Below, piece by piece: positions 52,809-62,200 of a stretch of DNA of 64,000 nt (position 1 is the first letter of the stretch; every line of letters begins with the position of its first letter). The DNA lies in NCBI RefSeq assembly GCF_016862575.1, contig NZ_BONF01000041.1, forward strand, positions 1 through 64,000, given 5' to 3'. This DNA comes from Catellatospora bangladeshensis (GTDB taxonomy: Bacteria > Actinomycetota > Actinomycetes > Mycobacteriales > Micromonosporaceae). The notes under the pieces are model-generated. The model made no database searches. It had not been told where the DNA came from and was given only the letters and a program-made list of their open reading frames with translations. The translations under genes were made by a program, and so were the position numbers.

Positions 52809-53992
52809 GCGTTTTCTCCGATGCAGAATGTTGCCAATGGTGCGAACCCGTTGAAGCCAACGGAAGAATACGTGGTGGTATAGGCACCTGTGCCCAGGAT
52901 GTCCACGTAATCGCCTGGTTTCAGATCCAGGGGCAGCCGGTAGGGCGCCTTCTCGTACAGGATGTCGACGCTGTCGCAGGTCGGCCCGGCGAGCACGACC
53001 GGACCGGTCGGCTCCCCGTCGCGCGCGGTGACCAGGCGGTACTGGATCGCCTCGCCCTCGGTCTCGGCCAGCCCGCCGAATCGCCCGATGTCCAGGTAGA
53101 CCCACCGGTGATCGTCGTCGTACGACTTCTGGGACACGAGCACGACCTGCGCCCGCAGCACGCCGGTGTCGGCGGCGACGAAGCGGCCGGGCTCGATCGC
53201 CAGGCTCGGCCGGTACGGGCCGAAGTGGCGCTCGACGGCGGAGTTGATCGCCTCCGCGTACGCCTCGATCGGCGCGACGGGAACCTGATACCCGGTGGGG
53301 AACCCGCCGCCGCAGTTGAGCAGCGTCAGGTGGATGCCCTTGTCGGCCAGCTCGCGGAAGACCCGCGCGGCCTGGCTGACGCTGGGCTCCCAGCGGGTCG
53401 GGTCCAGCTGCTGCGAGCCGACGTGGAACGACACCCCGATCGGCTTGAGCCCGAGGTCCCGTGCCTGTTCCAGCAGGCGCACCGCCATGTCCGGGGAGCA
53501 CCCGAACTTGCGGCTCAGCGGCCACTGGGCACCGGCGCTGCCCGCCAGCAGGCGGCAGAACACGGCGGAACCGGGGGCGTTCTCGGCGAGTTTGTGCAGC
53601 TCGGCTTCGCTGTCGAAGACGAACATGCGTACGCCGCGCTGGTAGGCGTACTTGATGTCGGACGCCTTCTTGATCGTGTTGCCGTACGACAGGCGGGAGG
53701 CGTCCGCGCCCTCGGACAGGCAGAGATCGATCTCGGCGGGACTCGCCACGTCGAACGAGGAGCCGAGCCGGGCGAGTCGCCTGATGAGCATCGGCTGGGG
53801 ATTCGCCTTCACCGCGTAGAAGATCTGCGTCTCGCGGAAGGCATCGGTCAGGCGGCGGAACTGCCGCTCGGCGACCTTCAGATCAATGACCAGGTAGGGA
53901 GTCTCTCGCTGGTCTGCATCGAGGAAGTCCTGGATCTCGCGGTTTCCTGCCGCGATCATGGTGACCAGGGTCTTGCCGTTGGTCATCGCCAT
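52805..53992 (-). CDS. Group IV (fold III) PLP decarboxylase, ornithine/lysine type
   Basis: 395 aa, alanine-racemase-fold decarboxylase. The PLP lysine is in IFYAVKANPQPMLI; FDVASPAEIDL, FHVGSQQLDP, LNCGGGFPTGY and EPGRFVAAD follow; VVLAGPTCDSVDIL carries the active-site Cys-Asp of the family. Expected to make putrescine from ornithine (or cadaverine from lysine). The start is taken as ATG 53992, with ATG 53986 as alternative; GGAGG lies 12 bases upstream. Coupled to homospermidine synthase. Confidence 0.92.
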   Translation of the reverse strand: MAMTNGKTLVTMIAAGNREIQDFLDADQRETPYLVIDLKVAERQFRRLTDAFRETQIFYAVKANPQPMLIRRLARLGSSFDVASPAEIDLCLSEGADASRLSYGNTIKKASDIKYAYQRGVRMFVFDSEAELHKLAENAPGSAVFCRLLAGSAGAQWPLSRKFGCSPDMAVRLLEQARDLGLKPIGVSFHVGSQQLDPTRWEPSVSQAARVFRELADKGIHLTLLNCGGGFPTGYQVPVAPIEAYAEAINSAVERHFGPYRPSLAIEPGRFVAADTGVLRAQVVLVSQKSYDDDHRWVYLDIGRFGGLAETEGEAIQYRLVTARDGEPTGPVVLAGPTCDSVDILYEKAPYRLPLDLKPGDYVDILGTGAYTTTYSSVGFNGFAPLATFCIGENA

Positions 53993-54126
53993 CGTCTCGC
54001 TAATCCTCCAGTGAAAATGTTGAATGCGGCCGTTCGATTGCCGACGACGGAGTCTAGGGCCAAATGGTGAACAGGCGGCCGCCGGGATGCCACGACGCAC
54101 TGTGTCGATGCTCATACTCCGTGTGG

Positions 54127-54139
54127 GTGACGCCGTCAC
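54127..54139. promoter_or_regulatory. 13-bp palindrome upstream of the polyamine operon
   Basis: GTGACG-C-CGTCAC (54127-54139) is a perfect inverted repeat about 135 bp before the decarboxylase start. It is a candidate operator; its regulator is unknown. The remainder of 53993-54161 shows no gene. Confidence 0.35.
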
Positions 54140-54161
54140 ACATAGATGTTCCTTGCATGCG

Positions 54162-54204
54162 CGAGGCTCCCGCCATGCTCGGGAGCAGCATGACGGGAGC
54201 CTCG
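54162..54204 (-). terminator. 11-bp hairpin after the M28 aminopeptidase gene
   Basis: CGAGGCTCCCG (54162-54172) and CGGGAGCCTCG (54194-54204), with an inner CATGCTC/GAGCAGCATG stem, lie 18 bases after the aminopeptidase stop on the minus strand. Confidence 0.65.
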
Positions 54205-54221
54205 ATCATGGGCGGTACGGG

Positions 54222-55754
54222 TCAGGAGACGGTGATCTTGACGTCGTCGACGCCCGCCTCGACCAGGCTCGCGGTGGACGCGTCGGCGGCGGTGACCAGG
54301 ATCCGCACCGACTGGCCCGCGTACGCCGAGATGTTCCAGGTGCCCAGCGCCCAGCCGCCGTTGCGGTTCGTGGCCGCCCCGGCCTGCGTGAACAGCGTCG
54401 TGGTGCCGCCGCTGTGCACGATCGAGATCCGCAGGTAGTCCGCGCTGGACGAGTTCGACCCGTGCGCCAGGTACCAGTTCGCGCTCAGGTTGATGGTGCC
54501 GCTCGACGGCAGGGTGATCGCGGGCGAGCGGATGCTGCTGACGCCGCCGTCGAGGTCGTAGTCACCGGCCGCGGCGCCCGCCAGCCGGCCGGTCACCAGG
54601 TCGTTGCTGCCGGACACGGTGGTGCCGAGCTGCTTGATGCCGCTGGAGTTGGTGTCGGCCGGGTCGCCCCGCTCCCACAGGCCGGTGGTGGCGGTGTCGG
54701 TGCCGCTCGGGTTGGCCGTCCAGCCCGTGGCGGTCTCGAACGTGTCCGACCACACCGTGGTCGCCGGGGTGCCGGTGGCCAGCGTCCACAGCGCGTACGC
54801 GGCCGCGTCGCCGGCCCGGTTCAGGATCGTGTCGTTGATGTTGCTCGGGTAGGTGTCGCAGGAGGCGTGGTAGCAGGGGTCGTAGTCCCCGGTGGTGCCG
54901 CCCCACTTGGTGACCTGCGCCGAGGTCTTGTTCGCGCTCGCGCCCGCGGCCACGCCCGAGGTCTGGATGCCCACGGCGTTGAACGACGCGTCGTCGGAGC
55001 GCCCGGCGCCCTCCACGTTCTCCTCCGGGGCCAGGCCCGGGAAGTTCGCGTCGTAGTACGCCTTCAGCGTCTGGCCCAGGCTGGAGGTGATCCGGTTGAT
55101 GAAGTAGCCGCCGTTGGTCGAGGCGACCATGTCGAAGTTGAAGTAGCCCTTGATCTTCGTCCGCTCGGTCGCGGGCAGGCTGTTGGCGTAGAACTCCGAG
55201 CCGTTGAGGCCCTGCTCCTCGTCGGTCCAGAAGCCGAACCGGACGTGGTTGAGCATGGACGGGTTCGTCGCGGCCAGGGTCAGCGCGATCTCCAGCACCG
55301 TCGAGGAGCCCGAGGCGTTGTCGTTGATGCCCGGACCGGCGGCCACGCCGTCCAGGTGCGCGCCGAACATGTAGACCGTGTTCGCGTCGCCGCCCGGCCA
55401 GTCCGCGATCACATTCGGGCCGGCCCCGGCCGTGCAGCCCGAGGTGCAGTTCTGCTTCACCACGCTGAAGCCCGCGGCGACCAGCTTGTTGTACACGTAG
55501 TTCACCGATGCGGTGTACCCGGCGGTGTTCGAGCGGCGGTTGCCGCCGTTGCTGCTCGCGATGGTCTGGAACTGCTGCAGGTGCGCCTTGACATTGGTGA
55601 GCGAGATGTCGGGCGCGGCGAGGGCGGCCGCGGCCGCCGGGGCGGGCTGGGACGCGTTCCCGGGCGCCGCCAGGCCCGCCGCGGGCGCCGCCGCCAGAGC
55701 GGTGGCGGCCAGGGCGAGCGCCAGCAGGGCGCGTTGTGGTGCGTACGGTCGCAA
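54222..55754 (-). CDS. Secreted M28 aminopeptidase with C-terminal beta-sandwich domain
   Basis: 510 aa. The TTG at 55754 is chosen: GAGGAG lies seven bases upstream and the signal peptide follows at once ([20 protein letters not shown]). The di-zinc M28 domain has [34 protein letters not shown], and the last ligand in [17 protein letters not shown]. From about residue 365 a beta-sandwich module of the P-domain/MAM-like kind ([20 protein letters not shown]) follows. It resembles Streptomyces SGAP-type leucine aminopeptidases. It would release N-terminal residues from peptides outside the cell. Confidence 0.93.
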   Translation of the reverse strand: MRPYAPQRALLALALAATALAAAPAAGLAAPGNASQPAPAAAAALAAPDISLTNVKAHLQQFQTIASSNGGNRRSNTAGYTASVNYVYNKLVAAGFSVVKQNCTSGCTAGAGPNVIADWPGGDANTVYMFGAHLDGVAAGPGINDNASGSSTVLEIALTLAATNPSMLNHVRFGFWTDEEQGLNGSEFYANSLPATERTKIKGYFNFDMVASTNGGYFINRITSSLGQTLKAYYDANFPGLAPEENVEGAGRSDDASFNAVGIQTSGVAAGASANKTSAQVTKWGGTTGDYDPCYHASCDTYPSNINDTILNRAGDAAAYALWTLATGTPATTVWSDTFETATGWTANPSGTDTATTGLWERGDPADTNSSGIKQLGTTVSGSNDLVTGRLAGAAAGDYDLDGGVSSIRSPAITLPSSGTINLSANWYLAHGSNSSSADYLRISIVHSGGTTTLFTQAGAATNRNGGWALGTWNISAYAGQSVRILVTAADASTASLVEAGVDDVKITVS

Positions 55755-55915
55755 GGCCTTACTCCTCAACGAGTGGCAGGGGGTGCCGGGGGTCACCGGC
55801 GAGCGCAGATTAGCCATCGAAACGATTAATGTGAATACATCGAGGGTGCGCTTGACCTTGTCGTGACCTGAGGCGCCGATATGCTGGACGCAGCATGATC
55901 ACGAAGGAGTGGGCG

Positions 55916-56335
55916 ATGGCCGAGCCGCTGCTGACCTACCGCGGCGTGGTGCACCCGTGGCACTGCGACCACATGGGTCACATGAACGTCATGTGGTACT
56001 CGGGCAAGTTCGACGAGGCCACCTGGAACCTGTTCGCCGAGCTCGGCATCACGGCGGACTATCTGCGGACGGCCTCGCGCGGCATGGCGGCGGTGGAGCA
56101 GCACATCACGTACCAACGCGAACTCTTCCCCGGCGACACGGTCACCGTGCACACTGAGCTGCTGGAAGTCCGCGACAAGGTGCTCAAGGCGCGCCACACC
56201 ATGCGCACCGGCTCCGGCGAGACCGCCGCCGTCATGATCCTCACCGCGGTGCACCTCGACACCGGCCCCCGCCGCGCCACCCCCATGCCCCCCGCCGTCC
56301 TCAAGGCCGCCCGCGACCTCCTGCCGGCCACCTGA
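55916..56335 (+). CDS. 4HBT/YbgC-type acyl-CoA thioesterase
   Basis: 139 aa hotdog-fold thioesterase. GVVHPWHCDHMGHMNVMWYS has the catalytic Asp and the HxNNxxY-like pattern of the 4-hydroxybenzoyl-CoA thioesterase family; GDTVTVHTELLEVRDKVLKA is the central helix-strand region. The ATG at 55916 follows AAGGAG; an upstream in-frame ATG at 55895 lacks a site. The exact thioester is unknown. Confidence 0.9.
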   Translation: MAEPLLTYRGVVHPWHCDHMGHMNVMWYSGKFDEATWNLFAELGITADYLRTASRGMAAVEQHITYQRELFPGDTVTVHTELLEVRDKVLKARHTMRTGSGETAAVMILTAVHLDTGPRRATPMPPAVLKAARDLLPAT

Positions 56336-56398
56336 GGTCCGGCCCCGTCCGCCGGGCCCGGCGGCGCCGCGCGGCTTCGGGCCGGGCCGACGGGGTGG

Positions 56399-57226
56399 TC
56401 AGGCGTGGTGGGTGTGGGCGTGGGTGACGACGGCGGCGACCAGTTCGGTGGCGGCGAGGCCGTCGGCGGCGGTGAAGGGCACATCCTCGCCCGCGCGGGA
56501 GCGGGCGGCGCGGTCGCACAGCTCCGCCCACTGCGGGAACAGGCCGGCGGTGTACGCGGCGGCCTGCGTCTTCGTGGTGATCTCGCCGGTGGCCAGGGTG
56601 TAGTGCAGCCGTCCGGGGCCCGTGACGCCCCACAGCACCGGCTCGGCGGGCACCGGCGTCTCCGGCGGGATCGACGCGAACTGCGGCCCCGCCATCGCGG
56701 CGAAGCCCGCCCAGTAGCCGTCGAGGTTGCCCAGCAGCCAGCGCCGCAGCACGCCCTCGTTGAGCGCGACCTCCGGCCGCTCGCCCAGAATCGGCAGCCC
56801 GTGCCGGGCCAGCTCCAGCCAGGTCACCGGGTTGAACTGGCCGCCCGGCTTGGCGGGCTGGAACTCGCCCCCGAGAATCTGCGGCGCGCAACCGTCCTCG
56901 GCCGGCGGCACCGCCAGCTGCGCCCGCGTCAGGTAGATCCCGTCGTAGTCCGGCCCCGGCGGCAGCGGCGGCTCCAGCGCCGCGTGCGCCTTCGCCAGCC
57001 TGCCCAGCTCGCCCTCGGTCGGCGGCCGCTCCATGACGGCGACGAAGTCGATGTCGCTGCGCCCCGGCCAGTAGTCCCCCAGCGGCACCGACCCCGTCAC
57101 GAACAACCCCGTCACCAGCCCCGGCACCCGCTCGTCAAGCGCCCTGACATGAGCCGCCGTAACCCAAAGTTCCCCAAGCACCGCCCGAGTATCCCCGCCC
57201 CGCTGCGGCCCCACCGCCCCCACCAC
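56399..57226 (-). CDS. Aminoglycoside-type nucleotidyltransferase fold protein
   Basis: About 275 aa. GLFVTGSVPLGDYWPGRSDI is the Pol-beta-type GS..(x)D motif, followed by DFVAVMERPPTEG and a helical C-terminal part, like AadA-type aminoglycoside adenylyltransferases. Substrate unknown; a role in resistance is possible but unproven. The start is doubtful: GTG 57226 abuts the 73-bp palindrome, while GTG 57181 gives a shorter N-terminus closer to relatives. Confidence 0.8.
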   Translation of the reverse strand: MVGAVGPQRGGDTRAVLGELWVTAAHVRALDERVPGLVTGLFVTGSVPLGDYWPGRSDIDFVAVMERPPTEGELGRLAKAHAALEPPLPPGPDYDGIYLTRAQLAVPPAEDGCAPQILGGEFQPAKPGGQFNPVTWLELARHGLPILGERPEVALNEGVLRRWLLGNLDGYWAGFAAMAGPQFASIPPETPVPAEPVLWGVTGPGRLHYTLATGEITTKTQAAAYTAGLFPQWAELCDRAARSRAGEDVPFTAADGLAATELVAAVVTHAHTHHA

Positions 57227-57228
57227 GC

Positions 57229-57301
57229 GTCGATCTTGCACGAAGTGTTGCCTCTCTGCCCGGTAAGTGCGTGTCGCACCCACAACCCGCGCAAGATCGG
57301 C
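57229..57301. repeat. 73-bp dispersed palindromic element, second copy
   Basis: Aligns gap-free with the reverse complement of 35089-35161. The ends GATCTTGC..GCAAGATC form inverted repeats and the interior is variable but shares GTGCGTGTCG. It lies immediately upstream of the nucleotidyltransferase start, so it may have replaced the native 5' region. Confidence 0.85.
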
Positions 57302-57337
57302 GCGCCGTGGGGGCCGTGGCGGGCTTAGGGTGGCGGC

Positions 57338-57937
57338 GTGGTGAAGGTGGATCGGGGTCGATGGGGCCGGGTGTTCAGCCCGGCGGGGCTGGTGCTGGCG
57401 GGGTTGCTGTTCCTGGCGCCGTTCCTGGCGGTGTCGTGTGACGCGCCGGGCGGGTACGGGCGGGCCGCGCCCGGCGGGACGACCACGTACACGGGCTGGG
57501 ATCTGGCCACCGGCGGGACGCCCGACGTGACCGAGGATCACCTGCTCCCGGCCGGGCAGCGGCGCGACGACGTGCTGCCGCCGCAGCCGCTGGCCGGGAC
57601 AGTGCTGGTGGTCGTCGTGATCGGAGTGCTCGTCGCGGTGGGCGTGGGCCGGGCCCGGACGCGGCGCGGGGTGGTCGCCGCGCTGGCCGCGATCGCGGCG
57701 CTGTTCCTGCTGGTCAACCAGGCCACGGTGCGGGTGCTGGTGGAGGAGCGGCTGCGCGAGCAGCTCAGTGCGCCGCTGCCGCCCGGCAAGGAGATCGGCG
57801 ACTTCGTGCACGACCAGGGCGGGTTCGCGTTCTCGCTGCTGGCGCTGGTGCTCGTGGCGCTGGGCAACCTGGCGGGCTGGGTGAGGCTGGTGCGCGGCCC
57901 GCGCGACGGCGACACCAGGGCGGTCGCCGAAGGCTAA
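57338..57937 (+). CDS. Uncharacterised membrane protein
   Basis: 199 aa, GTG at 57338. Four predicted helices: FSPAGLVLAGLLFLAPFLAV, AGTVLVVVVIGVLVAVGVG, GVVAALAAIAALFLLVNQA and GFAFSLLALVLVALGNLAGW. A 50-residue outside loop follows the first. No known family recognised. Confidence 0.75.
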   Translation: MVKVDRGRWGRVFSPAGLVLAGLLFLAPFLAVSCDAPGGYGRAAPGGTTTYTGWDLATGGTPDVTEDHLLPAGQRRDDVLPPQPLAGTVLVVVVIGVLVAVGVGRARTRRGVVAALAAIAALFLLVNQATVRVLVEERLREQLSAPLPPGKEIGDFVHDQGGFAFSLLALVLVALGNLAGWVRLVRGPRDGDTRAVAEG

Positions 57938-57969
57938 CGTTCGTTCAGCCGGTAGGGCAGGATGTGGGG

Positions 57970-59601
57970 ATGGCCGCCACCCACGAGGTCTCCAACCAGG
58001 TCCCGCCGCTGCTCGGCCACGACGTCGCCGCCGACCCCGCGCTGCTCGAAGCGGTGGTACGCGAGGGCGCCGGCTGGCACCTCGAAGACCTGCACCGGCT
58101 GGGCCGCCTCGCGGGCACCGAGCAGGCGCAGCGCTGGGGCGACGAGGCCAATCGGTACACCCCGGTGCTGCGTACCCACGACCGGTACGGCAACCGGGTG
58201 GACGAGGTCGACTTCCACCCGGCGTGGCACGAGCTGATGCGCGTCGCCGTCGGGGAGGGGCTGGCCGGTGCGCCGTGGGCCGACCCGCGCCCCGGCGCGC
58301 ACGTGGCCCGCGCCGCCGGTCTGCTGGTGTGGAGCGTCGTCGAGCAGGGTCACGCCTGCCCGGTGTCGATGACGTACGCCGCGGTGCCCGCGCTGCGCGC
58401 CCAGCCCGACCTCGCCGCGCGCTTCGAGCCGCTGCTCACCTCACGGGAGTACGACCCCGGCCTGCGCGCCCCCGAGGGCAAGCGCGGCCTGCTCGCCGGG
58501 ATGGGCATGACCGAGAAGCAGGGCGGCTCGGACGTGCGCACCAACACCACCACGGCGACCCCCGCCACCGACGGCAGCTGGCTGCTGCGCGGGCACAAGT
58601 GGTTCACCAGCGCCCCGATGAACGACCTGTTCCTGGTGCTGGCGCAGGCGCCCGGCGGGCTGTCCTGCTTCCTGGTGCCCCGGGTGCTGCCCGACGGCAC
58701 CCGCAACGTCTTCCGCATCCAGCGCCTCAAGGACAAGCTCGGCAACCGCAGCAACGCCAGCGGCGAGCCCGAGTTCGACGACACCGTCGCCTGGCTCGTC
58801 GGCGAGCAGGGCAGGGGAGTCGCGGTCATCATCGAGATGGTGTCGCTGACCCGCCTGGACTCCAGCCTCGGCTCGGCGTCGGGCATGCGTGCCGCGCTGA
58901 TGCAGGCCGTGCACCACGCCCGGCACCGGCACGCCTTCGGCGGGGCGCTGTACGACAAGCCGCTGATGCGCAACGTGCTGGCCGACCTCGCGGTCGAGTC
59001 CGAGGCCGCGACCACGATGGCGATGCGGGTCGCGGGCGCGGTCGACCGGGCCGCGCGCGGCGACGCCGCCGAGCGCGAGTTCACCCGGCTGGCCACCGCG
59101 CTGACCAAGTACTGGGTGTGCAAGCGGCAGCCCGCGCTGGTCGCCGAGGCGCTGGAGTGCCTGGGCGGCAACGGGTACACCGAGGACTCCGGCATGCCGC
59201 GCCTCTACCGCGAGGCGCCGCTCAACGGCATCTGGGAGGGTTCCGGCAACGTCAACGCCCTGGACGTGCTGCGCGCGCTGGCCAGGGAGCCGCAGAGCCT
59301 GGCCGCGTACGAGCACGAGGTGTCCCTCGGCCTGGGCGGCGACGGCCGGCTCGACCAGGCGTGGCAGGAGCTGCGCAAGGAGCTGGCCGACCCCGGCGAG
59401 CGCGAGCTGCGCGCCCGGCGGCTGGTCGAGCGGATGGCGCTGGTGCTGCAGGGCTCGCTGCTGGTCCGGCATGCCCCGGCGGCGGTCGCCGACGCGTTCT
59501 GCGCCTCCCGGCTCGCGGGCGACCGCGGCCTGGCCTTCGGCACCCTGCCGCCCGGCCTCGACCTCACCGCGATCCTCGACCGCGTCCCCCCGGCTTCCTG
59601 A
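57970..59601 (+). CDS. Acyl-CoA dehydrogenase, AidB-like
   Basis: 543 aa flavoenzyme. MTEKQGGSDVRTNTTTA, LLRGHKWFTSAPMNDLFLVL, RIQRLKDKLGNRSNASGEPE and ECLGGNGYTEDSGMPRLYRE are the signature blocks of the AidB/isovaleryl-CoA dehydrogenase branch. E. coli AidB binds DNA and protects against alkylation; other members oxidise acyl-CoAs. Which applies here is unknown. ATG 57970 or GTG 57964 is the start. Confidence 0.93.
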   Translation: MAATHEVSNQVPPLLGHDVAADPALLEAVVREGAGWHLEDLHRLGRLAGTEQAQRWGDEANRYTPVLRTHDRYGNRVDEVDFHPAWHELMRVAVGEGLAGAPWADPRPGAHVARAAGLLVWSVVEQGHACPVSMTYAAVPALRAQPDLAARFEPLLTSREYDPGLRAPEGKRGLLAGMGMTEKQGGSDVRTNTTTATPATDGSWLLRGHKWFTSAPMNDLFLVLAQAPGGLSCFLVPRVLPDGTRNVFRIQRLKDKLGNRSNASGEPEFDDTVAWLVGEQGRGVAVIIEMVSLTRLDSSLGSASGMRAALMQAVHHARHRHAFGGALYDKPLMRNVLADLAVESEAATTMAMRVAGAVDRAARGDAAEREFTRLATALTKYWVCKRQPALVAEALECLGGNGYTEDSGMPRLYREAPLNGIWEGSGNVNALDVLRALAREPQSLAAYEHEVSLGLGGDGRLDQAWQELRKELADPGERELRARRLVERMALVLQGSLLVRHAPAAVADAFCASRLAGDRGLAFGTLPPGLDLTAILDRVPPAS

Positions 59602-59604
59602 CCG

Positions 59605-60060
59605 CTACTGGAACGCCGGGTGCTGGGCGAGCAGCAGAACGATCCCGGTGGCCAGCGCCAGCAGATGCGCGGTGTACGCCGGACCGAGCGCGGCGCGGTC
59701 CGGTGGTGCCACGGCGGTCGTCTTGCCGTCGCCCTTCACCAGCTCGTCGCCGTCGGACGCTGCGACCAGCCCCGCGTGGAGTCTGGCGGCGCGCTCGCGG
59801 TGCTGCTCGATGACCCAGCGGCAGGTGGTGACCATGGCCATGCCGAGCACGCCGAGCACCGCCACGGCGATCGCGCTCCACACCAGGGAGCTGCCCGTGG
59901 GCAGCCGCGAGCTCGCCTGGTCGGAGAGCATCAGCAGGCCCAGGATCACCGCGTCCGCGACCAGGCACCCGGCGCTGAACAGCAGGGCCAGCTGGCGGCG
60001 GTGCCGGATCTGCGCCTGCTCCTCCAGCCACAGCCGCAGGTACATCTCACGCTGGTCCAT
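59605..60060 (-). CDS. Tandem membrane paralog B
   Basis: 151 aa. N-terminus MDQREMYLRLWLEEQAQIRH, two membrane helices (ALLFSAGCLVADAVILGLLM; VWSAIAVAVLGVLGMAMVTT), a basic cytosolic part and a last helix (AHLLALATGIVLLLA). It is clearly paralogous to the preceding gene and follows it by five bases. The gene converges on the AidB-like gene (stops three bases apart). Unknown function. Confidence 0.75.
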   Translation of the reverse strand: MDQREMYLRLWLEEQAQIRHRRQLALLFSAGCLVADAVILGLLMLSDQASSRLPTGSSLVWSAIAVAVLGVLGMAMVTTCRWVIEQHRERAARLHAGLVAASDGDELVKGDGKTTAVAPPDRAALGPAYTAHLLALATGIVLLLAQHPAFQ

Positions 60061-60065
60061 GGCGC

Positions 60066-60524
60066 TCAGCTCGCCGTCGCGGCGAGCAGGGCGATGAGGC
60101 CGCTGAGGAAGACGCCCGAGTGGACGAAGTAGAGGGAGGTCAGCAGGCCCTGGCCGCTCTGCGGGCGCCGTCCCTGCGGCCGGGGCATGCCGGGCGGGGT
60201 CAGCTCCTGCAGCTGCACGTCGACCGGCAGGGGCAGGGTGCGCTGGAGTTGCGCCGCGCGGCGGTGGTGCTCGGCGACGTCGCGGCGGCACATGGCCACC
60301 ACCGCCCAGCCCGCGCCGCCCAGTCCCATCAGGGTGAACGCGGCCGGGACCAGCGCGCCCAGCGCGTCGTCGCGGCCCTCGCCGACCACCGCCAGCAGCG
60401 TCAGCCCGAGCAGTAGCCCGGCCGCGACCAGGCATGCGGCGCTGCACACCGCGGCCAGCAGCAGGCGCTGGCGGATGTCCGCCCGCTCCTCCTGCCACAA
60501 CCGCAGATACTGATCCTGTTGCAC
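60066..60524 (-). CDS. Tandem membrane paralog A
   Basis: 152 aa. GTG 60524 after GGAGCGG. VQQDQYLRLWQEERADIRQR parallels the start of paralog B, then two helices (LLLAAVCSAACLVAAGLLLG; VPAAFTLMGLGGAGWAVVAM) and a final one (VFLSGLIALLAATA). Likely a hetero-oligomeric pair arising by duplication. Confidence 0.75.
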   Translation of the reverse strand: MQQDQYLRLWQEERADIRQRLLLAAVCSAACLVAAGLLLGLTLLAVVGEGRDDALGALVPAAFTLMGLGGAGWAVVAMCRRDVAEHHRRAAQLQRTLPLPVDVQLQELTPPGMPRPQGRRPQSGQGLLTSLYFVHSGVFLSGLIALLAATAS

Positions 60525-60620
60525 GCCGCTCCGATCCACCAACGTCAACATCCGCGTCACGCTAACGGATCCGCCCGCCCCGCGCGGCCCCGTGCCGGCC
60601 GCCCGGGGCCGCGCGGGTGG

Positions 60621-60920
60621 TCACATGCCGATGGTGGCGCCGCCGGCGAAGATGCCGGCCATGGCGCACCAGAGCGCGATCATGGCGATGAACAGGCCGG
60701 TCAGGACCCAGCCGATGACGACCGCGGCGGTGGCGAACTCGACGCCGCGCTCGCCGGTCACGGCGATCTGCTGCTTGGCCTTGCCGCCGAAGTAGATGCC
60801 CAGCGGCGGGAGCACGAAGATGGCCAGCACCAGGGCCAGGATCGCGTACGTGTTGTACTGCGGCGGCTGCTGGTACGGCGGGTACTGCGGCGGGACGGGC
60901 GGCGGCGTCTGGTCGGTCAT
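60621..60920 (-). CDS. Small DUF4190-like membrane protein
   Basis: 99 aa. Proline/tyrosine-rich N-terminus (PPPVPPQYPPYQQPPQYNTY) and two helices (AILALVLAIFVLPPLGIYFG; TAAVVIGWVLTGLFIAMIAL), the layout of DUF4190 proteins common in actinomycetes. GKAKQQIAVTG lies in the loop. Function unknown. Confidence 0.8.
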   Translation of the reverse strand: MTDQTPPPVPPQYPPYQQPPQYNTYAILALVLAIFVLPPLGIYFGGKAKQQIAVTGERGVEFATAAVVIGWVLTGLFIAMIALWCAMAGIFAGGATIGM

Positions 60921-61036
60921 CTCGGTCCCCTTCTGCGTCTGCGCTGCACGGTAGAACCCCCGCGCCAGTGCCCGGGCACACCCCGGCGCGGGACCGCGCC
61001 GGTCCCGCGCCGGGGCGACCCCCGTCCGCAGTCAGG

Positions 61037-62053
61037 TCAGACGGCCTGCCAGTCGTGCTCGTAGCCCTGGTACAGGTAGGTGCGGCTGCTGCCGTTGCGC
61101 AGGGTCACCCACGCCTTGCCGTTGCGGCCCGCGGTGACCAGCACGGCGCCGCCGCCGGCCGGGGACGGGACCGCCGAGTGCTCCCAGTTCGCGCCGACCT
61201 GCACGGCCGCGCCGCCGGTCGACGGGGCCGACATGATCTGCAGCGGGCCGACCTGCGCGTCGGGCTCGTAGCGCGGCCGGGTCTGCTGGGTCCACAGCAC
61301 CCGCGACGAGTCGGCGGTGAACGCGGGCACCGTCGCGAAGCCGTCGAGCGTGGCACCGCCGCCGCCGAACGCGGCCGCCCACCACTCCTCGCCGGTGCTC
61401 AGCTCCAGCACCGACAGGCAGTCGTCGAAGATGGCCCAGCACTCGCCGTTCGGGTACGCGAGCCAGCGGCCGTTGGGCGACCAGGCCACGGCCAGGGAGT
61501 CGTGCAGCACGTCGAAGCCGGACGGCAGCACGGCCGCCCGCGTCTGCTTCTTCGGCAGCCGGTCGGCCAGGCGCTGCGCGGCGGGGGACAGGCGGGTCTC
61601 GACCCGGGTCACCGTGGCGCCGACGGCGGCGCCGGGGGCGGCGAAGTCGGCGATGTAGACGGTCGGGGCGTACACGTTCGGGCCGTACGCGTACGCCAGC
61701 TTCGCGCCGTCGGGCGACCAGGCCCCGGCGCCGACGAAGCCCGACGTGGTCAGCCGCTGCGCGGCCGTGAACGTGTGCGTGGTGCTGCTGTAGTGGCCGT
61801 AGTACAGGTCGCCGTGCCGCAGCACGGCCAGCCCGCCGCCGGGGCCGGGCTGCCAGCGCGGCCACAGGTAGCCACCGCCGGTGGTGGCCTGCCAGACGGC
61901 GCCGGACGGCTCGGCGACGAACAGGTTGCCGCCCCGGATGAATGCGACCTGCCCCGGCGTGCCCGGGCTCACGGCCGCGGCCGACGACGCCGGCACCAGG
62001 ACCGTCGCGGCGGCCAGGCACAGCCCCACCGCGATGTTGCGCCACGTCCTCAT
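61037..62053 (-). CDS. Secreted TolB/WD40-like propeller protein
   Basis: 338 aa; ATG 62053 after AGGAGG; signal peptide to about residue 27 (SSAAA). Strand repeats such as VAFIRGGNLFVAEPSGAVWQ, AGAWSPDGAKLAYAYGPNVY and VAWSPNGRWLAYPNGECWAI have the SPDG(x)xLAY pattern of TolB/PD40 beta-propeller blades. No catalytic domain follows, so it likely binds a ligand outside the cell. Confidence 0.85.
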   Translation of the reverse strand: MRTWRNIAVGLCLAAATVLVPASSAAAVSPGTPGQVAFIRGGNLFVAEPSGAVWQATTGGGYLWPRWQPGPGGGLAVLRHGDLYYGHYSSTTHTFTAAQRLTTSGFVGAGAWSPDGAKLAYAYGPNVYAPTVYIADFAAPGAAVGATVTRVETRLSPAAQRLADRLPKKQTRAAVLPSGFDVLHDSLAVAWSPNGRWLAYPNGECWAIFDDCLSVLELSTGEEWWAAAFGGGGATLDGFATVPAFTADSSRVLWTQQTRPRYEPDAQVGPLQIMSAPSTGGAAVQVGANWEHSAVPSPAGGGAVLVTAGRNGKAWVTLRNGSSRTYLYQGYEHDWQAV

Positions 62054-62200
62054 GGTTCCCCCTCCTGTCGGACCTGCACGTGCGTCGATGCTATGAGCGC
62101 CGCTCCGGGGGAGCTGTCCTCGATTCGATTGGGTTCCATATCGGACAGAGTGCTTGGCGCGGCGGTCGGCGTCCCGGCCGCCGTGTGGCAAGATCGCGGT

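Noticed and set aside
55755-55817. Upstream ATG start for the M28 aminopeptidase
   Set aside because: Adds a polar stretch before the signal peptide and has no ribosome site; the TTG at 55754 has GAGGAG at ideal spacing.
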